In this document: one piece after another, positions 9,668 through 17,174 of the stretch
Layout: every line of letters starts with the position of its first letter
Position numbering within the stretch: position 1 is the first letter of the stretch
Source: Bondarzewia mesenterica
Lineage: Eukaryota > Basidiomycota > Agaricomycetes > Russulales > Bondarzewiaceae
Assembly (NCBI GenBank): GCA_004802705.1
Contig: SGPL01000532.1
Span: 1-17,174 of the forward strand
Direction of reading: 5' to 3'
Length of the DNA: 17,174 bases
Made by a program: the position numbers and the translations under genes
The notes under the pieces: generated by a model
The model's database searches: none
What the model was told of the DNA's origin: nothing
The model's input: the letters and a program-made list of their open reading frames with translations, nothing else

Positions 9668-10533
9668 ATGAACTCACTATTGAGTGCTTTTTTTTCTGTT
9701 AGGAATCTGTCTTCTGTGGGTTACAGGCCTCGTTCGGGCTCAGGTTGCTGGGGTGCCACAGTGCGCACCGCAATGTGCAATCGTAGTCGCCAATGCTTCT
9801 GGCTGTTCTACCATGTAAGTAGATTCCACTCTTCATATATTGTTATGCACCCAGTTAATATTTTGATCTTCGAATGACAGAACAAATGTGCAATGCATCT
9901 GCAGCAACCCCGACTTCGCTTTTGAAGGCGGTCAGTGCCTTGCACAGGAATGCGCTCCTTCGGACCTAAGCGCAGCAGAGCAATATTTTGGAAGTCTATG
10001 TTCATCTGGTAAAACTTTCCCTATCGCCTCAAAAAAAACCCCCTTTGAAATAAGTTGTTCCATTTACTTCAGCGAACACGTCTATACCTGCTGGCACATC
10101 AACCTCTAGCGTGTTGTTCACACGTCATTCCTCAGGTGGGCACTTGCGCGGTCGATACATTATCTTTGACTGCTATCTGATAATGTCCGCCATAGGCTCC
10201 TCTGCAGCGTCAACGGCTTCCGCGTCATCAACGGCTGCTAGTGCCAGCAGCAAGGCATTGTCTCCCTCCCTTACACCATCTTCTATATCCCGCGTCTCCT
10301 CCGCCTCTTCAATCTCGTCGGCTTCTCCATCTGTATCTTCTGCGATCAACAATGTGTCCGCTTCTCTTAGCTCTTCAAAAGCAGAGAGTACTAGTATCTC
10401 ACCAAGCTCAAGTCCCAATGTCGCTGGAACGAACAACGCAGTAAGCGACACGTCCCTGACCTCAATTGTCGCTTGGTCGCTCGGTGGGAGCTTCTTGGTG
10501 GTGTTGTCAGCGTTCGGGGAGTTATTTCTATAG
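9668..10533 (+). CDS. GPI-anchored CFEM-domain cell-wall protein (apparent +1 frameshift in signal peptide)
   Basis: Four exons (9668-9814, 9881-10008, 10073-10135, 10196-10533) give about 224 residues if one T is discounted in the T8 run at 9688-9695. As written, the ATG frame does not enter the CFEM frame; with one T fewer the N-terminus becomes a typical signal peptide ending near LVRAQ. Numbered that way, eight Cys at 32, 36, 46, 54, 56, 68, 73 and 89 have the spacing C-x3-C-x9-C-x7-C-x-C-x11-C-x4-C-x15-C of a CFEM domain. A Ser/Ala/Thr-rich stalk follows (about 110-195, likely O-mannosylated), then Asn-rich NNAVSDTS and a hydrophobic tail (IVAWSLGGSFLVVLSAF) typical of GPI attachment. 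CFEM proteins act in haem uptake, wall structure or host interaction. Here the Asp that usually lies just before the fourth Cys and ligates haem iron is Asn51 (TNVQC), so haem binding is doubtful. Confidence 0.88.
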
Positions 10534-11314
10534 GAAACCTCGTACCGTATGTATTTTTGCCACTTGTTGAATTTTGTTTTATAAGCAAAGCGTCCAATCA
10601 TGTTGTTGAATGTGAATCGGTTCCGGCTATTGTTGGATATTCTCAGATAGCCTATGCTTGTGCCATGGGTTTTTGTTGGTATCTGCGTCTCGTTTGTTAG
10701 TATGTAGGGTGACAACTTTTGCATTTTGCTCGAATCAATGTGCTTGAGGCAGAGTCATTGCCCTCACATCAACATTTATAACTTTGTTCCCTGCACCACC
10801 GCAGCATAGACATGCCCTTGTATAAAATACAGTAAGTATACAGGAACAAATGAGCTGATAATATTAGGCTGTTCGAACAAGCCGACAGCAGTGCAGATCA
10901 AGGTATAAGCCTTGAGAATACGCTGGTGTCTGTCGGACCTGGGATTCACTGGAATATGATCAAGTACTCTATGAATAGTTGCCTCCGACGTGGTCGATCG
11001 AGTCATAATTTGTCCGCATACTACTTAACTTTAATCTGAGTCTAGGTGGGCCTCCTCCCTACTCAATACTTACTGAGTACCTACTGAACATCTATAGCTA
11101 AGTGCAGGTAGAGGAACTCGCGACACCAAACTGAATCGTCTAGACCCAAATGAAGAATGCGATATGCATAGGCGCAGAGCACGTCACAGTCGTAGACTAT
11201 GACGAAAATCTCGTTCTAAAACGACTGTGCTTCGAGCACAGGGTATTCATATATTCTCAATACACATATTACCGTAATGCCCACCACTATCAGCTCTATC
11301 CTGGATATCCCGTC
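10534..11314. other. Intergenic region, CFEM protein / FMO-like protein
   Basis: About 780 bp hold the CFEM 3' region and the FMO promoter. A minus-strand frame at 11006-10776 shows no domain. A TACTCA-N8-TGAGTA inverted repeat lies at 11060-11079. A TATA-like CATATATT near 11247 is about 65 bp before the chosen FMO start, but with weak context. Confidence 0.5.
11060..11079. promoter_or_regulatory. Inverted repeat TACTCA-N8-TGAGTA upstream of the FMO gene
   Basis: The two 6-bp arms are exact inverted copies with an 8-bp spacer, about 240 bp before the FMO ATG. TGAGTA-type half-sites resemble bZIP (Gcn4/AP-1-like) sites, so this could bind a dimeric regulator. A 6-bp repeat can easily be chance. 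Confidence 0.2.
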
Positions 11315-13058
11315 ATGAAGCGACTTGCTCAGCTGGTATTTTCTCTGTTAACATTGAGGCCTTTGTCATTACTCCAGTCGCCGACAGCCGATATTCAGAA
11401 GCATGTTCCAAAGCGCGTGGCTATTGTAGGAGGTGGGACAGCAGGCGTGACTGCATTGAAGACCCTGCTGGTCGATTTACCCGTTGAGGCAAGACACGAT
11501 TGGGACGTGGTGTTGTTTGAGCAGAGACAGGATGTTGGCGGCGTGTGGTAAGAACCTGCAGAATTCAAAAGTTGCAGTGAAGGGCTAACATAAGTCAGGC
11601 TGCCAGATCCGAGTACTCCCCAACCGCCTGAGCTGCCGGAAACACCGCTGTATCCTCGGTTGATGACCAACACCCCTCACCCGACCAGTACGTTCAGGAG
11701 CTCTATGAAAAATTAATGTAAAGCGATTGACGTTGCTCAACTTACTAGTGACTATTCCGCACTTCCCATTTCGACCAGAGACAAATCTATTTCCTCACCA
11801 CCCAGACGTCAAAAGATATCATGCAGATATCATAGAGCACTGGAACCTGTCCTCTCACATAAAGCTCAATCAAGAAGTGTTAAAAGGCCGGTGGATTGGT
11901 ACAGCCAATAATGGACGCTGGCGGCTCCTCGTTCGGGATCAGCTGCATGACAAGACAATCGAGACTGAGTTTCATCACCTAATTGTCGCAAACGGACATT
12001 ATCATTATCCATATGAGCCCGTTATCAACGGGCGCAAGGACTGGGAGAAGGCTGCTAACAGAAGCGCTTTTCATTCCATATACTACAGGAATCCGGAGGA
12101 CTATACAGGAAGGAATGTCGTGGTCGTTGGTGGAGGAGCTAGCGGGCGCGACATAGCACAGCAAATAGTGACCTGTGCAAACTCGGTAAGTGTATGCAGA
12201 GAATGAATTGCTCACCTTGCGAAGTCGGATCCTAACCGCGAGCTTGGATCGTAGACATACGTATCACTGAAAGGCAATGGCTACCGAAATATCCCATTTC
12301 CTAGAATTCCAGGGGCAGAGTTCAAGCCTCGTATCCACCATTTCACCTCCGACTCAGTCGTTTTTGAGGACAACACAACGTTGTCTCACATAGACACAAT
12401 TATCTACGGAACAGGATACGAGAACCGCGTCCCCTTCCTCACGTCCACTGGCCACCTCTCGGTCAATCAAACGCTAACGCTCGACCAACTGACGACGAAC
12501 CTGCGCTACATCTATCCCCTATACCGCCACGTCCTCTCACTGGATCCATCATATCCCATTGGTTCCTTGTATTTCATAGGACTTCCCATCTTCGTAGCCA
12601 ATGCCATCTCTGATAGTGCCCAATCTCTCTTCACGGCCTACACCATATCCGACCCTACCCTTCTCCCTTCCCGCTCAGAACTATTGGAAGACCTCTTCAC
12701 GCAAGAATCTCGGATACGTGGCGCCGGTTACGATCCGGCGTACGTAGGACATCGCCTTATTGGGGACCATGCGTCAGAGAGCTACCAAGATGGGCTTGTG
12801 GAGTTCCTGCAGGAGCGGGGTAAGGCAGGGCACGGCAGCATTCCGGAGGCGGGTCAGAAGTTCACAGAACAGTGGAGGAAATTTGGAAGAGATGAAGGAG
12901 ATATAATGCGGAGAGGCTGGCAGAGGGTGTTGGACAAAGGTGATCAAGTCGTCAGGAGCTGGCTTGCGGGCGTTGAAACAGAAAGAGACTGGGTGAAACT
13001 GATGAAGAAGCTTGTGGATTGGGAGAGGGAACAGGAGGTAGAAGAAGATACAGATTAG
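11315..13058 (+). CDS. FMO-like FAD/NADPH flavoprotein with predicted signal peptide
   Basis: Four exons (11315-11547, 11599-11687, 11749-12185, 12255-13058) join with GT-AG introns into 520 residues. The FAD-binding GxGxxG is VGGGTAG at 38-44, with EQRQDVGGVW at about 69-78. Then come MTNTPHPTMTIPHFPF (about 98-115), IVANGHYHYP (186-195), HSIYYR, the NADPH-binding VVGGGASGRDIA (233-244) and YGTGY (304-308), a form of the FATGY motif. These place it in the flavin-containing monooxygenase group, which oxygenates N or S atoms or ketones. The canonical FxGxxxHS stretch is only loosely kept (RSAFHS). The N-terminus before the FAD site is hydrophobic (residues about 5-20), suggesting entry into the secretory pathway. 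An in-frame ATG at 11150 would add 55 residues with no FMO similarity, so 11315 was chosen. Substrate is unknown. Confidence 0.92.
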
Positions 13059-14261
13059 AATGAGGACTGCCGTCTCTTGCGAACAAAAGTTGTTCGCTTT
13101 TATCGGCCTTCCTCTCCCAGGGACGTTGATGTCGAATATGAAGTGAGGTAGAACGCGGTGCCCCTCAACAGGGGCGTCCATACAAACAAACAGCGGTGCG
13201 CTCGACGCGGGGAAACGAGCGCGGCTCAGGCCAGGTGAAGGTCCGAGCTGAGGACGGAGCGTCCTCGTTCGCTGCATTTACACCGTCGTCCCTGTTCGGA
13301 GGATCTGACATATGGCCGTCCAATAGCACGAAACCAACTACTCATCCCGCATGGTGGGGAACTAAAGTGAGCGTCGCCNGTCTGAGGTANTNAGCCGATN
13401 GATNGTGTTTAGANGGAGGTTCACACCAGGCTAATGGGTCAAACCTCTTTTCTCGGCAATGCTTTGCTGCCCTAGACCGCCGCTCTAGTTTTTACAGAAA
13501 CCATCCCAGAAACCACAACGCGAAAATCATAAAAGAAGGACGATTGGCACATAGGACGGGGTCGAGTCCACAANGGATGAGTGGGCAGCGAAAAACTGCA
13601 GCGACAACTGGGAGGTAAGAGCGTAGGGAAGGAGANCTCTTGCCTCCCNGTATCACCCCCTGCCCGAATGCGAATGATCGATNTCCGAGGACCCTTCGTG
13701 ACAAATGTGCTACGNTCCCCGTATGCCCCGCATTNNTAGGTCCATCGATTGCANCNGCACTCATCTCAGACTCGCCTGAAGGAATGGAGCTCGAATTGAG
13801 NTAGTGGCGATGCGAANAGAAACTCTTGTGGTTTGTCATGTACGCTCTCCGGGAAGGGGGGGTCGTATGTCACCTCTTGCGTGCCACGCGTCAGGTATGA
13901 GACCGATTAGACTCACTTAATCTCGTCCAAATACGGTTTATTTCCNGTATGCAGCCCTTTCGATTGTAGGACATTGCCATCAGTATAACAATCAATGCAT
14001 TCGTCTGGCGCGTCNAATCAAACANGGANCGTTGCAAGGGGAAATCGGCTGGACTATTGAAACTGCTTTTGTGAAATCACCTACGNCACNATGACGCAGC
14101 CATTCATGAATCGGAAGTGTTGCATACAGACTTCGAATTTTTGGGACTCACGGAGAACATTCTGTAGANGAAATGTTAACTCTACATGCGTGAATTGAAC
14201 TGAGCATTTAGAACAGCACTTCATCACAAGTATGGAGTGGTGACGCACGAGGCTTTATATA
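13059..14261. other. Convergent intergenic region, FMO / bestrophin
   Basis: About 1.2 kb lie between convergent stop codons. N bases begin at 13379. Open frames (13196-13618 plus, 13839-13492 minus) show no recognisable domain. A strong short hairpin follows the FMO stop. A TATATAAAG stretch on the minus strand just beyond the bestrophin stop may belong to 3'-end signals rather than a promoter. Confidence 0.5.
13079..13097. other. Perfect 8-bp hairpin just after the FMO stop codon
   Basis: GCGAACAA and TTGTTCGC are exact inverted arms around a 3-nt loop (AAG), starting 20 bp after the FMO stop codon and followed by TTTTA. In the mRNA it would form a stable stem-loop in the 3' UTR. Any function is unknown; it resembles a bacterial terminator, but the context is fungal. 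Confidence 0.5.
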
Positions 14262-17056
14262 TCACGCAGGCGCAGGCACNANTTGGANTGTGCTATCATT
14301 CGCCTCGTGGTGTGAGCNCAGGGAAACGTTTGGACAGGGTGTTGTTTTGAGGTGTTCGTTATTGGCATGTACGATCTCGCGGCAGAACATATCGAGGTCG
14401 AGATCATTCTGCGTTAGTNACTCTCAACCATCTATCGTCCAGGAGAACTTGAGAAAGGTCGCTGACCTCGTCATATCCTGCNAACAGTANCAACTACACG
14501 GTCAACATGNGTTAACAGGAGGTCGATCTGCGGACGTACCAAAAGGCTGCTCTATCTCCTCACCCGCAGCGAGAAATCCCAGATATATNAACGATGCAAT
14601 CGCAACGCCGGGGATAGTGTACCATCCAAACTGGTCAACGAGCTGGAAAGGAAGAAAGAATAGATATATCCAGACCGTGCTGCATGACTTTCAACAACCG
14701 GCCAANATCCAAGATAGCATTTCCCACTTACTGTCTATATTTTGGGAGNATGCAGAGAAATCAAAGATGGTAGGNTTCTCAATAGGACAGCAAAGTAAGT
14801 CACGGACCTNATATGAACCGAATAGACACTGGGGGATAGAATCAAACGTTAGCCGAAGGATCATACCTCACCACGGTAAACTCACAATGGAAGTGGTGTG
14901 GTCAGAATTCTCTCCAGCGCTACATGGTGAATTACTCGGTTAGTTCGCCCCGACGAACGACAGGANAGTNAAGCAGAGACTCACTGGCCAAGCTATCCTC
15001 AAAACGTCGCCACGCAACCAAGCATGCTCCCCAAACTNGTTCCCGGGACAGTTCCNCGGTCTTCCAACAACGCTAGCCACTCACTCAGACGCCATAATAT
15101 ATCCATCGGCAGATTCTCCCCGTTTCCCGCAACGCGCGGCCGACGTTTCATCTGTGGATCTGTTCTTCTGTGTCCCCGAGTATACTCATCGCTAATACAT
15201 CGCCATTGTACACCGCCATCCTCTCCATCCTGATTGTATGCACGCGCGTNAGCAACAATACTAGAAAATAACGAGTGGGAGAAGGGCAACTGACCCCTGC
15301 CATCGACGTATCCTCTTCGGCCTCCTCCCTTCTACTCCAAAAACTGAANATAGACCGGATCAAACTCTGAAAAGGTATTAAATCTGGAGAAACCTTGGAG
15401 AACAGAGTGGGCACTGTGGCCAGACTCGATGGCAATAACGGTCGACGCTCTCTAGAGCTTGAGTCAGAAGAATCGGACCTGGACGAACCAGAGGACGAGC
15501 GGCGTAAGNCATGTCGGCTGGTGCGGAATGAGCCGTAAGAGTTTATCGCAGGTATCACAGGGTCGCGATGAATAGGTATTTTGGGGGGNAGGGACGAGGA
15601 CGCGCTGGATTGGGATAGAGCGGAGGACGATCCGGTAGGTTCGGCCATCGATCCTAACGNTTGGACATGACCGTGGCGTTTCTCTCGATTATGACTATGA
15701 TGCGGATGCTGATTCNTGTTATGTCGAAAGATAACGCAGTGGATAGGGACAGAAGAACTTACATAGTGCAATGGGCGAACAAGGTCATACAGATCCTCGT
15801 AATATATACCTTGTTCACCTACACANTCTCAGTATATCCNGTGGTAAAAAAAAAACGCTGTCCGTTTACCTCGAAGGTGATGCTTCAACGCGACAACAAA
15901 TCTGCGTCCAATGAATTCCACACTTGTAAATGTCTTTAACGGGTNTACTTACCCCTCAATCAGATCAAGTACCATCNTCTTTTCCTTCATAACCTGCTGG
16001 ACATCCTGCATGCTCTTCCTCGTAGATCCACCAACACGGACACCCTCTGAAGTCTTTGGTGAGAGAAGGAGGGGCACATGAAACCATACAAGCCGCGTAA
16101 ATGTGCGCGCCGTACGCATCACGTCGGACCATGCAGTGCGGCCAGCCCAATACCGGTCATAGCTGATCATATTGGTGGATGTTTTTGCGACGNAAACACT
16201 ACTCACCCGCTGGAGGCACGGTAGGAAATAACGAAGCCAATGACAACACCTGTAGAGGATTGGCCAGCAAAGGTCAATATGATCATAATTGACTTGAATT
16301 GCATGGGTAGACTTACCGAGAACTGTAAGCATTACATTGGGAATCCCGAGATATAATTGCGTCTTCATAGACAAAACGGAGACAGCTGAACAATGATGCA
16401 TTAATAACGGAAATTTGGTGGTTGNGTATAGAGCACAGAAGAAGGGAGTAAGACATGCTGAGATAAACCCCGCTCGACCCAGGCCTCTATNACACTCAGG
16501 AAAAGGTTAAGACGGGCCGTNAGACCAAGAAAAAGAAAAANAANACNTAGAATCCATGCTATGACTGTGNGCATCAGCCAGAATAAGTGACCGAAACGGC
16601 TCGCCGANATTCAGGACGAGTGGACGAAACACTTGTCACAAAAATACATTAACTTCTGATTTCATCAAATTCTATCAGAAGCNAGACGAGTGCGTTCAAA
16701 GATCGATTCGCCGCATTCTTCCAAAAATANGGAAATGGCTCTCCACGTATGATGGAGCAGAATGCTTTGTATACATGCGCTCACCGGTGGCAAATAATGT
16801 ATGCATCAAGACCGCTGGCCATATTCTCCAGAGCTACCAACCCATCCGGAACACCNCAATCAGCATTTATGATGCAAAATGTTAAAGACAGAAGACAACA
16901 TACGACTGTCCCTCGCCCAAAAGTCCAGGCAAAGAGTGTGCTGATGGGCATGAACGACACGATAACGCTCGTTCGCGACTCCGATGCGGGAAGAAGATTG
17001 TGGTGGCCTGTGAGGGAGCGTTTGTTGGGGAGGGTGGATGACTCCATTGGCATCAT
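14262..17056 (-). CDS. Bestrophin-family anion channel (one apparent +1 frameshift)
   Basis: Fourteen exons join by phase: 17056-16904, 16833-16785, 16385-16317, 16249-16207, 16162-15953, 15901-15870, 15818-15763, 15708-15295, 15229-14985, 14919-14886, 14828-14808, 14679-14540, 14477-14467, 14408-14262. They give about 540 residues once one T in the T4 run at 15004-15001 is discounted. Order: FGRGTVLWRIWPAVLMHTLF (first membrane segment), LGIPNVMLTVLGVVIGFVIS (second), YRASSGYDRYWAGRTAWSDV (91-120 region), ALKHHLRGEQGIYYEDLY, a Ser/Arg-rich insert (about 205-380), LPMDILWRLSEWLALLE, LERILTTPLPFVYSVH, TVWIYLFFLPFQLVDQFGWY, then EEIEQPFGYDENDLDLDMFC, the acidic segment that is the Ca2+-binding region in animal bestrophins. 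Fungal members are presumed chloride/anion channels in plasma or internal membranes. Exon 13 is only 11 nt and intron 2 is 399 nt. Several N fall in exons without breaking them. The start is the first Met (17056); Met at 17053 or 17047 is possible. Confidence 0.88.
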
Positions 17057-17174
17057 GNTATGTTAGAGGGTATCAGTCCTGGGAATGCATAGAATGAGAA
17101 TGAAAAGAAAANATCAAACGTANGTTCGCGCGCCGCACNCTGNCNNANCGCNCTGNCATGATNNCNNNTNNCAT
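17057..17174. other. 5' flank of bestrophin; low-quality contig end
   Basis: This is upstream of the bestrophin ATG. N density rises sharply in the last 40 bases, as in a decaying read or contig end. No gene or motif can be supported. Confidence 0.6.

Noticed and set aside
10173..10724. Long acidic minus-strand open frame
   Set aside because: It is the antisense of the Ser/Ala-rich CFEM stalk; its Glu/Asp/Ala bias mirrors those codons.
11150..11314. In-frame ATG that would extend the FMO protein by 55 residues
   Set aside because: The extension has no FMO similarity and would bury the hydrophobic signal-like segment that begins at 11315; it reads like 5' UTR.
13196..13839. Open frames on both strands after the FMO gene
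   Set aside because: Contain N, show no domain or homology cue, and lie between convergent genes where 3' regions are expected.
14254..14262. TATATAAAG on the minus strand just past the bestrophin stop
   Set aside because: Looks like a TATA box, but no minus-strand gene follows; more likely part of the 3' end signals.
14680..14807. Possible 3-nt micro-exon within the 128-nt bestrophin intron (AG-ACA-GTAAG context)
   Set aside because: The exons on both sides already join in phase and keep the bestrophin reading; evidence for an extra codon is too thin.
1..17174. Bacterial-type systems, CRISPR, tRNA, rRNA or transposons
   Set aside because: No direct-repeat arrays, tRNA T-arm context, transposase or reverse-transcriptase motifs, or long terminal repeats were seen on either strand.

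Overview
The window reads as nuclear DNA of a filamentous basidiomycete, most likely an Agaricomycete. The genes are cut by many short GT-AG introns (about 44-160 nt, with one of about 400 nt), intergenic gaps are about 0.3-1.3 kb, and the gene families are typical of mushroom-forming fungi. No species can be named. There is no prokaryotic operon structure, CRISPR array, tRNA, rRNA or recognisable transposon.

Six genes and one decayed gene could be rebuilt by joining exons across frames. In order: a degraded secreted GH5 glycoside hydrolase (minus strand, 1838-301); a SIRT5-like class III sirtuin (plus, 2692-3787); a fold-type I PLP aminotransferase of the aromatic/2-aminoadipate type (plus, 4659-6606); a zinc-independent MDR-type oxidoreductase (minus, 8369-6944); a GPI-anchored CFEM-domain wall protein (plus, 9668-10533); an FMO-like flavoprotein with an apparent signal peptide (plus, 11315-13058); and a complete bestrophin-family anion channel of 14 exons (minus, 17056-14262).

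The GH5 and sirtuin genes diverge from a shared gap of about 850 bp. The aminotransferase and the MDR reductase are convergent neighbours with only 337 bp between their stop codons. The FMO and bestrophin genes are convergent across a 1.2 kb gap. No single pathway clearly unites the window. The aminotransferase/MDR pair recalls the aminotransferase and oxidoreductase that accompany quinone synthetase at basidiomycete atromentin loci, but no synthetase is present here, so that link is only a hypothesis.

Two kinds of anomaly deserve care. The GH5 gene has several independent lesions plus altered active-site positions and looks like a true pseudogene. In contrast, the CFEM and bestrophin genes are each broken by a single extra base in a T run, which could be sequence error. 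Ambiguous bases (N) are confined to about 7466-8099 and 13379-17172, and the last 40 bases are dense with N, as at a contig end. I found no clear evidence of a previously undescribed system. The most interesting items are the GH5 decay, the Asp-to-Asn change in the CFEM domain, and the aminotransferase/MDR pair.
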